DNA from: Bacteroidales bacterium Phil6
Lineage (GTDB): Bacteria > Bacteroidota > Bacteroidia > Bacteroidales > F082
Assembly (NCBI GenBank): GCA_002633315.1
Contig: NWBN01000007.1
Location: forward strand, 1 to 64,000
Reading direction: 5' to 3'
DNA: 64,000 bases
Part shown: in pieces, positions 34,909 to 44,296 of the stretch
Layout of the letters: each line of letters begins with the position of its first letter
Numbering within the stretch: the stretch's first letter is position 1
Notes under the pieces: generated by a model
Database searches by the model: none
What the model saw: only the letters and a program-made list of their open reading frames with translations
What the model was told of the DNA's origin: nothing
Translations under genes and position numbers: made by a program

Positions 34909-36651
34909 TCATAACAATTTGTTTCTCATATTGCTGCTATGTATATATCTTCTTTGAGAAAGCGTTAAGCCATATACATTGTAAATTATGTTTTGAATCC
35001 TTTGCATTGCTGAAAAATCACCAGAGACAACCTTATCTACAAGTTTCACAATCTTATTATCCAAAGATTTAGATATCAATGGAAACGGCAATTCCAAAAG
35101 ATTGCTTTTCAATACTTTGACATCACCAAACAAAGACGAATAATAATACTGCATCGCTTCGGAGTTCAAAAATGCCATTACAGTTTTTACCGACATTCCA
35201 TCGACATGAGGAATAAGTATATTGGCACTATTCAAAAAAAGTCTTCTGTTATTGTCATAAGCAAAAACCAAGCGTTTGGAAATAAACTTATATACAAGTT
35301 TCTCACTTGCCCTGTAGTACTCTTCTTTTGCAACCTGCTGAAAAGAATCCCTCTGATACAACAAAAATTTCTTACAAGGCATCAAGACATATTTTGATAT
35401 TTCTTTACCGGTAAAAACCGGTTCAAAGCCATCTTCTTTTGCATCTTTCAGTTTATGTTTATTGTCGCCTGTCACTATGCCCAACGCCCATTCACTTTTT
35501 TCGAGCGACAAGGGTCCTTTTTCCTTGATTTTATCAATAATATCACGATCGACAGAACTTAACACATTAAAAACAAAATTAGGATATCCGTAAAAATGTC
35601 TTTTTGAGATGAGCTGTATTTTTTCTTTATCAGACACAGAGACAAATTCTTCCGAAGGCATATTTTTCAAAGCCACATCGACATATTTTGTCATCACACC
35701 GGAAAAACTGCCATTATAGAAAAAGATATTCGAGAGGTTGCCATTTTCAAGCATAAAACGACGCAATTCTTTGTGATAACGCACATTAAGTACTGCATTA
35801 GGCATAAGGAAACGCAGCAATCCATTATTTTCAAGATGATGAAATGACTTTATGAAAAAATGAATAAAAATCTCTTTTGAAGAAATGCCGGTATCAAAAT
35901 AGCTGACATCTGTCACAGCTCCCCATGGCGGGTTGCTCACAATATATGTAAATTTTTTCTCTCTTATAACATCATTTTTAAAATAATCAAAACAAAATAT
36001 CTGAGGGTCGAAAATTACATCCGGATATTTCAAGATAAGATTTGTCTTTGCCAACATTACAGCTACAGGATCGTTGTCCAAGCCGAATATCTGTTCCGGC
36101 TGCACATCGTGCAATGGGAAGAAAAAAGCGCCGCTACCGCAACAAGGATCTAATATTGTCTGTCCGGAAGAAAAATCCAGACCTTTTGTCATATTATGCG
36201 TTATATAATAAGGTGTATAATATGCACCTTTGACATTACGTTCACCTTCAAACATCAGGCTCTGATACAAAACACCAAGTATGTCAATCTCATCATCAGG
36301 CAGTCGAACCTTTAAATCAGGAATATAAGAATATTTTATTGTAGATAGAAAACGTATTACATGAGGTTTTTGCGACATGCCTTTCTCAGCAAGAATATTA
36401 TTGACAAGAGTAAACATCACGTCGCATATTTTCCATTGTTGCGCATGAACCAAAGAGACGAAAGATTTCACAAAAGGAACATTGTCGCGGCACATAAGAT
36501 ATTCAAAAGGTATAACAGACCTTTTCGACAGACACTTATTGGCTCCTGACATTAATTTGCCCTCAATTGAAGGCTTCAATTTATCCCAATTACGTTTTGT
36601 AACATAGGATATGATATTGTCTGACAACAATTCTTTTTCGTTCATCAACAT
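34909..36651 (-). CDS. N6-adenine DNA methyltransferase, Eco57I/TaqI type (apparently orphan)
   Basis: A 580-residue gamma-class adenine methyltransferase. Order: a helical N-terminal region (1-140), GAYYTPYYITHNM just before the fold, SAM motif I ILDPCCGSGAF (about 166-176), FGLDNDPVAVMLAKTNL (motif II), and the catalytic motif IV SNPPWG at 239-244. A long C-terminal part with TaqI-like target recognition features follows (EWALGIVTGDNKHKL, EPVFTGKEISKY, NSEAMQYYYSSLFGDVKVLKSNLLELPFP). There is no endonuclease motif inside and no restriction gene beside it, so it looks like an orphan or regulatory methyltransferase. Starts at 36651 and 36645 are both possible. Confidence 0.85.
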   Translation of the reverse strand: MLMNEKELLSDNIISYVTKRNWDKLKPSIEGKLMSGANKCLSKRSVIPFEYLMCRDNVPFVKSFVSLVHAQQWKICDVMFTLVNNILAEKGMSQKPHVIRFLSTIKYSYIPDLKVRLPDDEIDILGVLYQSLMFEGERNVKGAYYTPYYITHNMTKGLDFSSGQTILDPCCGSGAFFFPLHDVQPEQIFGLDNDPVAVMLAKTNLILKYPDVIFDPQIFCFDYFKNDVIREKKFTYIVSNPPWGAVTDVSYFDTGISSKEIFIHFFIKSFHHLENNGLLRFLMPNAVLNVRYHKELRRFMLENGNLSNIFFYNGSFSGVMTKYVDVALKNMPSEEFVSVSDKEKIQLISKRHFYGYPNFVFNVLSSVDRDIIDKIKEKGPLSLEKSEWALGIVTGDNKHKLKDAKEDGFEPVFTGKEISKYVLMPCKKFLLYQRDSFQQVAKEEYYRASEKLVYKFISKRLVFAYDNNRRLFLNSANILIPHVDGMSVKTVMAFLNSEAMQYYYSSLFGDVKVLKSNLLELPFPLISKSLDNKIVKLVDKVVSGDFSAMQRIQNIIYNVYGLTLSQRRYIHSSNMRNKLL

Positions 36652-36663
36652 ACGTTAAGCATG

Positions 36664-36671
36664 CAAAACTA
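36664..36671 (-). promoter_or_regulatory. TAnnTTTG promoter element for the DNA methyltransferase gene
   Basis: TAGTTTTG on the minus strand, 12 nt before ATG 36651 and 18 nt before ATG 36645. Confidence 0.5.
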
Positions 36672-36813
36672 TTAAAAAAACATTTTGATGTCAATTATTT
36701 TTAATATTTGTCGAACAGGATATAATAAAAGAACACATTCAATAATAAGTAAAACATATATATGTTTTTGTCAAAAAAATATGGAAAGAGTTGTAAAGAA
36801 GCAAAAAAAAGCT

Positions 36814-36821
36814 TAACTTTG
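36814..36821 (+). promoter_or_regulatory. TAnnTTTG promoter element for pruA
   Basis: TAACTTTG lies 35 nt before the ATG at 36857. Confidence 0.6.
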
Positions 36822-36856
36822 TCGCTGTAAAATAACTTGATAGAAAAAGACAGAAT

Positions 36857-38485
36857 ATGAACAACGCATTATTTCAATTTGCCAAACCTGCCAATGAACC
36901 TGTAAAAGAATACAGACCGGGCAGTCCCGAGCGTATTGCTTTGGAGAAAGAGCTTGCAAAACAATCATCTGAAGTCGTTGAGATACCTCTTATAATAGGA
37001 GGACAGGAAATACGTACCGGCGACATGGGAGAAGTAGTCATGCCTCACAACCACAAACATGTAGTGGCAAGATATCACAAAGCCGGAGAGAAAGAAATCA
37101 ACATGGCGATAGAGGCTGCCCTTGAAGCCAAGCGCGAATGGGAAAACACTCCTTGGATTGAGAGAGCATCAATAATGGCGCGCATAGGACAGTTGCTTGC
37201 GACAAAATATCGTGCAAGAATCAACGCAGCCTGCATGTTGGGACAAAGCAAGAACGCTTTCCAGGCAGAAATTGACTCAGCATGCGAGACAATAGACTTT
37301 TATCGTTTCAACAACTATTATGCAGGTATTTTATATTCCGAACAGCCTAGTTCAACACCTGATCAACTCAACAGAGTGGAATACCGTCCTTTAGAAGGTT
37401 TCATCATGGCAGTGACACCTTTCAATTTCACCTCGATAGCCTCCAATCTCAACATGACACCGGCATTGATGGGCAACACCACCATCTGGAAGCCATCGAC
37501 GACATCACTGTTATCGAACTACCACATCATGAGAATCGCCATGGAAGCAGGTCTTCCTGCCGGCGTTGTCAACTTCTTGCCCGGCAAGGGTTCTTTGATA
37601 GGCGCCACAGCCCTCGACAACCCTAACCTGGCGGGAATACATTTCACCGGTTCAACAGGCACATTCCAGGGATTATGGAAAGGTGTAGGCATGAATATCA
37701 ACAAATACAAGGCCTATCCGCGTCTCGTTGGAGAAACAGGAGGCAAAGACTTCATTTTCGCACACAGTTCTGCCAATCCTCGCGAGGTGGCATGTGCCAT
37801 AGTACGCGGTGCCTTTGAATATCAAGGTCAGAAATGTTCCGCAGCCTCACGTGCGTATCTGCCTAAATCATTGTGGAACGACATCAAGGTGATTATTGGA
37901 GAAATGTTGAGTACCATCAAGATGGGCGATGTTTGCGACTTCACCAACTATGTCAATGCCGTAATCGACGAGGTGTCATTCGACAATTGCAAAGGTTATA
38001 TCGACAGAGCCAAGGCGTCCGATGAAGCAGAAGTTATATTCGGCGGCAAATGCGACAAATCGGTTGGTTATTTCGTGGAACCCACTGTAATATTGACAAA
38101 GAATCCGAAATACGAGTCTATGGCAGAAGAAATCTTCGGACCTATCATCACCATTTATGTATATGATGACAAAGACTACGAAGCAACTCTTGAACTATGC
38201 GACAGCACTTCACCATACGCATTGACCGGAGCCATATTCTCATACGACCTCAAAGCCTTGCAGTTGGCAGACCGCAAACTCAAATATGCTGCCGGCAACT
38301 TCTATATCAACGACAAACCCACAGGTGCCGTTGTAGGATGTCAGCCATTCGGCGGCGCAAGAGCTTCCGGCACCAACGACAAAGCCGGCGGTTTGTGGAA
38401 TCTCATCAGATGGACCAACCCGAGAGCCATAAAAGAGACTTTCGTGCCTGCCACTGAATATGGATATCCATTTCTTGCCAAATAA
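36857..38485 (+). CDS. pruA: L-glutamate gamma-semialdehyde dehydrogenase
   Basis: A 542-residue NAD-dependent aldehyde dehydrogenase that oxidises glutamate semialdehyde (from proline via pyrroline-5-carboxylate) to glutamate. Family marks: PLIIGGQEIRTGD near the N-terminus, FNFTSIASNLN, the NAD-site Glu293 in VGETGGKDFIF and the catalytic Cys327 in GQKCSAASRAY, then EEIFGPIITIYVYDD and NFYINDKPTGAVVGCQPFGGARASGTNDKAGG. The length and motifs match the stand-alone PruA/P5C dehydrogenase of about 540 residues, not the bifunctional PutA. The proline dehydrogenase partner is not in the window. It has its own promoter element and terminator. Confidence 0.95.
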   Translation: MNNALFQFAKPANEPVKEYRPGSPERIALEKELAKQSSEVVEIPLIIGGQEIRTGDMGEVVMPHNHKHVVARYHKAGEKEINMAIEAALEAKREWENTPWIERASIMARIGQLLATKYRARINAACMLGQSKNAFQAEIDSACETIDFYRFNNYYAGILYSEQPSSTPDQLNRVEYRPLEGFIMAVTPFNFTSIASNLNMTPALMGNTTIWKPSTTSLLSNYHIMRIAMEAGLPAGVVNFLPGKGSLIGATALDNPNLAGIHFTGSTGTFQGLWKGVGMNINKYKAYPRLVGETGGKDFIFAHSSANPREVACAIVRGAFEYQGQKCSAASRAYLPKSLWNDIKVIIGEMLSTIKMGDVCDFTNYVNAVIDEVSFDNCKGYIDRAKASDEAEVIFGGKCDKSVGYFVEPTVILTKNPKYESMAEEIFGPIITIYVYDDKDYEATLELCDSTSPYALTGAIFSYDLKALQLADRKLKYAAGNFYINDKPTGAVVGCQPFGGARASGTNDKAGGLWNLIRWTNPRAIKETFVPATEYGYPFLAK

Positions 38486-38507
38486 TTGATATTAAATATA
38501 TTTAATT

Positions 38508-38541
38508 AGAGAGTGGTCGTATTTTGAACCACTCTCTTTTA
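38508..38541 (+). terminator. Intrinsic terminator after pruA
   Basis: A 10-bp stem AGAGAGTGGT/ACCACTCTCT (38508-38517 with 38528-38537, loop 10 nt) followed by TTTTATTTC. Confidence 0.85.
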
Positions 38542-38859
38542 TTTCTATAATAACTGTTTTTTTTATTGTCAGACAAAATTTTTCAAAACCTTTATCATAT
38601 ATTGAAAATAAAATTTTATTTCATTACTTTCAGATAAAATATTGTTTTTGAAGTTAAAACACCTGACACAATGACAAAAACATGTCAAATGCTTTTTGTA
38701 CCATAAAAACATCCTGACTTTATCATTTTATTGTTTCTTCAAATCTTACAATTTTTATATGTTGATATTTTTTATTTCGAACATATTTAACCAATATAAT
38801 ATCGGGCGGCTTTCAAATGCCGCCAGATAAATAAATCATAATTACAACACACTACGCAT
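38542..38859. other. AT-rich intergenic region with one copy of a direct repeat
   Basis: No gene is seen. It holds copy A of the 71-bp direct repeat (38619-38689) and otherwise only AT-rich sequence up to the end of the FISUMP lipoprotein gene. No clear terminator for that gene was found; the sequence just before its stop (gcggctttcaaatgccgcc, about 38805-38823) forms a short GC-rich GCGGC...GCCGC hairpin that could act as one. Confidence 0.55.
38619..38689. repeat. Direct repeat copy A flanking the FISUMP gene
   Basis: 71 bp that recur at 41109-41181 with one C/T change and a two-base difference in an A-run. It begins tttcattactttcagataa and ends catgtcaaa. The same orientation at both ends brackets a 2.4-kb segment with a single gene. 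Confidence 0.95.
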
Positions 38860-40599
38860 TTAATCCGAGACAGCACGCACGGAGACCCCGCAACTGCGGT
38901 CATTATAACTATTATTGTAATATTTACTGTAAAACATAAGACAGTACGCGGACAAAGTATTGCTTTCGTCCGGCAAAGAACTCCAATAATAACCATAAGA
39001 ATTTGCCTGGTATAACAACTTCCTGCTATATAAACCAGCAGCAGGTAGAAAGATACTGTTTCCGTTTGCTCCGGTTACCCTATAGCCATTATTTCCACCT
39101 TCATTCGTCCATTCCCATTCACATTCTTCTACCAACTCGCCAAATTCCTCTCGAGTAGGCATTCGCCATGTACTACCCCAGTTGGCTCTCGCTGCATCAT
39201 ACTGAGGATTTCCACTTATATTTCCAATCTCCTGCCAGTATGTAATGCAGTTTCCCGGATTATAATCTTCTTTGGTTTCAACTTCACCCCATGCATAATA
39301 ATTACCATATTCTGTAGGGGAATTTGCCCCCACATTACATGTCGCCCACTTCAACCCGCTTGACAATCCCAAGTCCACAAAGTCGTATCCGTTGATTTGT
39401 CCGTTAGTGGTAAAACGTTTCTGTCTTCCATACGATGTCCCGTCAATATTTGTCGCATAGGCCCTTACATAATATGTAGTTCCCATAGTAAGACCTGTCA
39501 TATTACTCGTAAAACTTCCTGTTCCACTCCCGTCTGTAGTATGTGAATCCGATATTGTAGGATTTTCGCTTGTGCTCCAGCATATTCCTTTTGCTGTCAC
39601 AGTAGCCCCACCGTCATCAGCCACATTACCTCCACATAACGCAGATGTTTCAGTAATTCCTGTAACACCTTTTGTTGTTATATACATTCCTGAGACAGGG
39701 CGCACGGAGCGACCATAGTAGCGTCTGCTGCAATCAGAGTCAAAATAATTTATGAGAAAATTGATACAGTATGCATTCTGAATACTGTTTGCGTCCGGTG
39801 TAGATCCCCAATACAAGCCGCTCGTGCCTGCACCGTAAAGCATAGTCTTGTATCGATTACCCGCAGCAGGTAGAAAAATACTGTTTCCGTTTGGTCCGGT
39901 TACCCAATAACCGTCATTTCCACCTTCATTCGTCCATTCCCATTCACATACTTCTATCAATTCATCAAGTTCTTCCTGAGTAGGTATTCTCCATCCCCCT
40001 CCCCAATTAGCTCTTGCTGCATCATACTGAGGATTTCCACTTATATCTTCCATTTCCAGTTCCAATGTAAGACAGTTTTCTTCAGTATAGCTTTCTTTGG
40101 GTTCAATTTCTCCCCATGCGTAATAATTACCATATTCTGTTGGAGAATTTGCCCCAACATTGCATGTAGCCCACTTCGATCCGCTCGGCAATCCTAAATC
40201 CACAAAATCATATACACCAAATTGGTCTTTGGTAGTAAAAATTTTCTGTATGCCATAAGATGTTCCATTGCTGTTTGTCGCATACGCCCTTACATAATAG
40301 AGGGCACCTGCATCAAGTCCAGTCATGTTACTCGTAAAACTTCCCAATCCACTCCCGTCAGTCGTAAACGAATCCGTTATCGTCGGGTCCGGATTAGTAC
40401 TCCAACACATTCCTCTTGCCGTCACCTCCGCTCCTCCGTCATCAGTCACTTCTCCTCCGCATATCGCCGACGATATTCCTATTTCCGTGACTTCATGCGT
40501 CGTTACTACAGGCAAACCCTGCGTCGTTATTTCTTCTTTCTTCTTACACATCGTAAGCATCAAAATTATGCTTAACATCAATAATAATCCTTTTTTCAT
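38860..40599 (-). CDS. FISUMP-domain lipoprotein, internally duplicated
   Basis: A 579-residue surface lipoprotein (MKKGLLLMLSIILMLTMCKKKEE, lipobox LTMC). It is built of two tandem units, each made of an Fn3/Ig-like domain (ICGGEVTDDGGAEVTARGMCWS, YYVRAYATNSNGTSYG) followed by a Fibrobacter succinogenes major paralogous domain (YDFVDLGLPSGSKWATCNVGA, EYGNYYAWGE, WRIPTQEELDELI, SIFLPAAG, RSVRPVSG). The second unit repeats this almost word for word (ICGG/LCGG, WSTSENPTISDSHTTDG, YDFVDLGLSSGLKWATCNVGA, WRMPTREEFGELV). FISUMP domains are probably carbohydrate-binding or adhesive, but the role is not proven. The segment is bracketed by a direct repeat. Confidence 0.85.
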   Translation of the reverse strand: MKKGLLLMLSIILMLTMCKKKEEITTQGLPVVTTHEVTEIGISSAICGGEVTDDGGAEVTARGMCWSTNPDPTITDSFTTDGSGLGSFTSNMTGLDAGALYYVRAYATNSNGTSYGIQKIFTTKDQFGVYDFVDLGLPSGSKWATCNVGANSPTEYGNYYAWGEIEPKESYTEENCLTLELEMEDISGNPQYDAARANWGGGWRIPTQEELDELIEVCEWEWTNEGGNDGYWVTGPNGNSIFLPAAGNRYKTMLYGAGTSGLYWGSTPDANSIQNAYCINFLINYFDSDCSRRYYGRSVRPVSGMYITTKGVTGITETSALCGGNVADDGGATVTAKGICWSTSENPTISDSHTTDGSGTGSFTSNMTGLTMGTTYYVRAYATNIDGTSYGRQKRFTTNGQINGYDFVDLGLSSGLKWATCNVGANSPTEYGNYYAWGEVETKEDYNPGNCITYWQEIGNISGNPQYDAARANWGSTWRMPTREEFGELVEECEWEWTNEGGNNGYRVTGANGNSIFLPAAGLYSRKLLYQANSYGYYWSSLPDESNTLSAYCLMFYSKYYNNSYNDRSCGVSVRAVSD

Positions 40600-41108
40600 A
40601 TTTTTTTCGTTTTATGGTTAGTTTTTTTATCTGTTTATATTTCTATTATTATAGTTGTATTCATCACCGTTATTTTCTTACTCCTTCCATCTCATTGAAA
40701 AGTATCGAAACACATACATTCCTTAAAAAAACCATAAAAATGCTGCCTTTGAGTTGTTATAATAATCATACACGACCTGCAATTAAAGCCTTATAACGTC
40801 ATTTCGGCAATTATCGATCACTGATTTTCAATTCACAAGCAACTGTTAGTTACAATTCTGCATTAGACAAAAAGAATATGAGATTTTCAATTATGTTTTT
40901 AACAATTCATCTAAATTATGCAACTTATCCCAAAATTTCATGTACACTCCGTGAACGTCTGTCCCATTTTGACAAACATTAACATCCGGAAATTTTCCAC
41001 TTCACATCCTCAATATTAAGATTCTCCGATTATAAAAAGAATCATAGTTTGCTGCAAATATAAAAATAATTTTATTAATCAAACATTTTTTTATATTTTT
41101 TTAAAAAA
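40600..41108. other. Long non-coding region upstream of the FISUMP gene
   Basis: About 500 bp with no convincing gene. The only TAnnTTTG element found for the leftward gene is TATATTTG at 41055-41062 on the minus strand, 455 nt upstream of its ATG, which would give an unusually long leader. The sequence within is not as AT-extreme as the neighbouring gaps (for example around 40930-41000). A regulatory leader or small RNA is possible, but nothing was recognised. Confidence 0.45.
41055..41062 (-). promoter_or_regulatory. TAnnTTTG element far upstream of the FISUMP gene
   Basis: TATATTTG on the minus strand. If real, the transcript would have a leader of about 450 nt. It could equally belong to an unseen small RNA. 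Confidence 0.35.
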
Positions 41109-41181
41109 TTTCATTACTTTCAGATAAAATATTGTTTTTGAAGTTAAAATACCTGACACAATGACAAAAAAACATGTCAAA
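41109..41181. repeat. Direct repeat copy B flanking the FISUMP gene
   Basis: 73 bp, the partner of 38619-38689. It lies between the long leader of the FISUMP gene and the 3' end of gcvP. The short reading frame starting inside it at 41161 is not believed to be a gene. Confidence 0.95.
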
Positions 41182-41252
41182 CATAACAAAATATCTCAAT
41201 ACAACAAATATTTTGCCATCAACAGATTAGATAAAAACATTTATACAAAAGC

Positions 41253-41286
41253 AAAAAAGTGTGCCAAATCTTTCAATCTGACACAC
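41253..41286 (-). terminator. Intrinsic terminator after gcvP
   Basis: On the minus strand a 7-bp stem GTGTGTC/GGCACAC with one wobble pair (41286-41280 with 41265-41259) is followed by six T. It sits 31 nt after the gcvP stop. Confidence 0.7.
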
Positions 41287-41316
41287 CCTCTAAATTATAA
41301 TCACAACAAAACTTTA

Positions 41317-44181
41317 TCAGTCTTGTATTCTACAAACGAGGTTTCTATCACCCCAAGCATCGTCAATACGTGTCACATAAGGGAAATATTTATCCTGAAC
41401 ATCGCTTTTTAAAGGCATGCCGGCCTCTTGGCGGGTAAACGGGAACTTCCATTCATCAGCCATAAGCATCTCGGCAGTATAAGGAGAGTGAGTAATGATA
41501 TTATCGCCTTTAGGAGCCTTGCCTTCTTCAATATCAGCTATTTCGCGGCGTATGTTAATCATTGCGTCAACAAAGCGGTCGAGTTCGGCAAGAGGTTCAC
41601 TCTCTGTTGGCTCCACCATAAGAGTATCATGTACGGGGAAAGCCACTGTAGGAGCGTGGAAGCCATAATCCATAAGACGTTTGGCAATATCTATGGCAGC
41701 AATACCGGTAGTCTTGTCAATGCCGTTGATATCGAGTATCATCTCATGAGCCACATGACCTTTGTTTCCTGTATAGAGGATAGGATAATAGTCTTTTAGT
41801 CTATCTTTCAAGTAGTTAGCATTAACAATAGCGCCTATTGTAGCTTTTTTAAGGCCTTCGCCACCGAGCATCTTAATATAGCAGTAAGATATTGTAAGTA
41901 TATGAGCACTACCGAACGGAGCAGCAGACACCGCACCCATTTGTTTCTCACCGCCAGTCTTGAAGCACACATGAGAAGGCAGGAAAGGAACGAGATGTTC
42001 TGCCACACCAATAGGGCCGACGCCGGGACCGCCACCACCGTGAGGTATGGCGAAAGTCTTGTGTAGATTAAGGTGACATACGTCGGCGCCAATAAAGCCG
42101 GGACAGGTAAGTCCTACCTGGGCATTCATGTTGGCACCATCCATATACACCTGACCACCGTTGTCATGAACAATCTTCATCAAGGTACGGATGCCATCTT
42201 CATAGATTCCGTGTGTTGAAGGATAAGTGACCATGAAAGCCGAGAGTGTATCTTTATATTGTTCTGCCTTAGCTTTGGCATCGTCGAGGTCAATATTGCC
42301 ATTATCGTCGCATTTCACCACAACAATTTGCATGCCTGCCATAGCGGCAGATGCCGGATTAGTCCCGTGAGCAGAAGCAGGGATGAGACAAATATCACGT
42401 TGTCCTTGTCCATTAGCCTCCTGATAACGACGTATAGTAAGAAGGCCGGCATATTCACCGCTTGCTCCTGAATTGGGCATGAATGACATACCTTTGAAGC
42501 CGGTTATCTCGCAAAGGTCTTTTCCCAACTCATTGATAAGTTCAAGATAACCTTCCACCTGGTCGGCAGGAACAAAAGGATGTATGTTGGCAAACTCAGG
42601 CCAGCTGAGTGCAAACATAGATGTTGCAGTATTCAGTTTCATCGTACAAGAACCGAGAGGTATCATGGAACGGTTAAGACTGAGGTCGCGGTTTTCCAAT
42701 TTCTTCATATAACGCATCATGTCGGTTTCACTGCGATATTTAGAGAACACCGGAGCGGTAAGATATGAAGAAGTACGACGCATAGAAGGTTGTATTCCAT
42801 TCATCTCACGACATACATCAGGGTTGCAAACGAAGTCCTCATGCGACACGCCCATAAGCTCGCAAACCACAGAGACTATCTCATTTACATCTTTAAGAGA
42901 AGTAGTCTCGTCAAGACTAATGCCAAAATGACGTTTGTCAATGATTCGGAAATTCATCTTGTGCTGCAAAGCGATTTCATTGAGTTTGCATGTACAATAA
43001 TTATCAGGCAGTTCGAAATAAAGAGTATCGAAGAAGTAGTCATTAAGTTGTTTTACGCCATATTTAGACATCTCTTCATTCAAAACACACGTAAGGATAT
43101 TGATATGTCGAGCTATTTCCCTAATGCCATCGGCGCCATGATAAATGGCGTAAAAGCCTGACATGATGGCGAGCAAAGCCTGAGCTGTACATATATTAGA
43201 TGTTGCCTTTTCGCGTTTAATATGTTGTTCACGAGTCTGCAGAGCAAGGCGATAAGCGGGATTACCGAGAGCGTCTTTAGAAACACCTATGATACGACCC
43301 GGCATGTTACGTTTATATGACTCCGTTGTAGCGAAGAATCCGGCATGAGGACCGCCAAATGACATCGGAAGACCAAAACGTTGTGTTGAACCGAGCACCA
43401 CATCGGCGCCCCATTCTCCGGGAGGTGTTATGAGTGCGAGACTCAACAGGTCGGCCGCTACAGCGACTTGCAAACCTTTCTCTTTCCATGCCTTGACAGC
43501 ATCACCATAATCAATGACACGACCATATTGGTCAGGACACTGTACTATAATACCGAAATACTCTCCATTATCATTAAAATTATTAACATCGCCTACAACG
43601 ACATCTATATTAAGGAAATGAGCTCTTGTCTTTATAACTTCAACAGTCTGAGGGAAAAGATTATCTGCCACGAAGAATTTATTGATGCCCGCCTTCATCT
43701 GGGCGCGGCTGCGGCTGTTGAAAAACATTATCATCGCCTCTGCTGCTGCTGTAGCCTCATCGAGCAATGAAGCATTGGCAAGAGGCATGGCGGTCATATC
43801 ACAAATAACAGTCTGGAAGTTGAGCAACGCCTCAAGACGACCCTGCGACACTTCAGCCTGATAAGGTGTATATGAGGTGTACCAACCGGGATTTTCAAGC
43901 ACATTGCGAGTAATGACTCCGGGAGTAATGGTGTTGTAATAACCCATTCCTATATATGAACGGTAAATCTTGTTCTTGGCTCCCACAGCTTTGAGGTGAT
44001 TGGTAAACTCGTATTCATTCATTCCTTTACCAATAGTGAGGTCATGTGGAAGTCTGATATCCTTAGATATTATCTCATCGATAAGTTGCTCTTCCGACTT
44101 TACACCTATGACTTCAAGCATTTTTTCAACATCTGCTTCTCTCGGTCCGTTGTGCCTTTTAACGAAGTTATTGTTTATCAT
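41317..44181 (-). CDS. gcvP: Glycine dehydrogenase (decarboxylating), P protein
   Basis: A 954-residue PLP enzyme of the glycine cleavage system. It decarboxylates glycine and passes the aminomethyl group to the lipoyl H protein. It is the long single-chain form: the N-terminal half has FVKRHNGPREADVEKML and YIGMGYYNTITPGVI, and the C-terminal half has SMIPLGSCTMKLN and the PLP-binding Lys708 in HLNLHKTFAIPHGGGGPGVGPIGV, close to the position in E. coli. The length of about 955 is standard. The partner genes gcvT and gcvH are not nearby. No glycine riboswitch was recognised upstream. It has its own promoter element. Confidence 0.97.
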   Translation of the reverse strand: MINNNFVKRHNGPREADVEKMLEVIGVKSEEQLIDEIISKDIRLPHDLTIGKGMNEYEFTNHLKAVGAKNKIYRSYIGMGYYNTITPGVITRNVLENPGWYTSYTPYQAEVSQGRLEALLNFQTVICDMTAMPLANASLLDEATAAAEAMIMFFNSRSRAQMKAGINKFFVADNLFPQTVEVIKTRAHFLNIDVVVGDVNNFNDNGEYFGIIVQCPDQYGRVIDYGDAVKAWKEKGLQVAVAADLLSLALITPPGEWGADVVLGSTQRFGLPMSFGGPHAGFFATTESYKRNMPGRIIGVSKDALGNPAYRLALQTREQHIKREKATSNICTAQALLAIMSGFYAIYHGADGIREIARHINILTCVLNEEMSKYGVKQLNDYFFDTLYFELPDNYCTCKLNEIALQHKMNFRIIDKRHFGISLDETTSLKDVNEIVSVVCELMGVSHEDFVCNPDVCREMNGIQPSMRRTSSYLTAPVFSKYRSETDMMRYMKKLENRDLSLNRSMIPLGSCTMKLNTATSMFALSWPEFANIHPFVPADQVEGYLELINELGKDLCEITGFKGMSFMPNSGASGEYAGLLTIRRYQEANGQGQRDICLIPASAHGTNPASAAMAGMQIVVVKCDDNGNIDLDDAKAKAEQYKDTLSAFMVTYPSTHGIYEDGIRTLMKIVHDNGGQVYMDGANMNAQVGLTCPGFIGADVCHLNLHKTFAIPHGGGGPGVGPIGVAEHLVPFLPSHVCFKTGGEKQMGAVSAAPFGSAHILTISYCYIKMLGGEGLKKATIGAIVNANYLKDRLKDYYPILYTGNKGHVAHEMILDINGIDKTTGIAAIDIAKRLMDYGFHAPTVAFPVHDTLMVEPTESEPLAELDRFVDAMINIRREIADIEEGKAPKGDNIITHSPYTAEMLMADEWKFPFTRQEAGMPLKSDVQDKYFPYVTRIDDAWGDRNLVCRIQD

Positions 44182-44229
44182 ATTCTTATATTTTTATTTA
44201 ATAAATCTTTAATATCTTTTTCAAAAGTG

Positions 44230-44237
44230 CAAATTTA
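44230..44237 (-). promoter_or_regulatory. TAnnTTTG promoter element for gcvP
   Basis: TAAATTTG on the minus strand, 48 nt before the ATG at 44181. Confidence 0.5.
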
Positions 44238-44268
44238 TGTTTTTTATTCTTTATATCAAATTTTTTTA

Positions 44269-44276
44269 TATCTTTG
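44269..44276 (+). promoter_or_regulatory. TAnnTTTG promoter element for the tandem lipoprotein genes
   Basis: TATCTTTG lies 20 nt before the ATG at 44297. It is divergent from the gcvP element. Confidence 0.6.
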
Positions 44277-44296
44277 CATAAATAAAATTTAACAAG

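Noticed and set aside
41161-41412. Open reading frame of 83 codons starting inside the direct repeat
   Set aside because: It begins within the repeat, runs antisense into the end of gcvP, has no recognisable family or signal peptide and crosses a terminator.
44182-44296. Glycine riboswitch in front of gcvP
   Set aside because: The gap is only 115 nt, very AT-rich, and shows no stem set like the tandem glycine aptamers; a promoter element lies 48 nt from the ATG.
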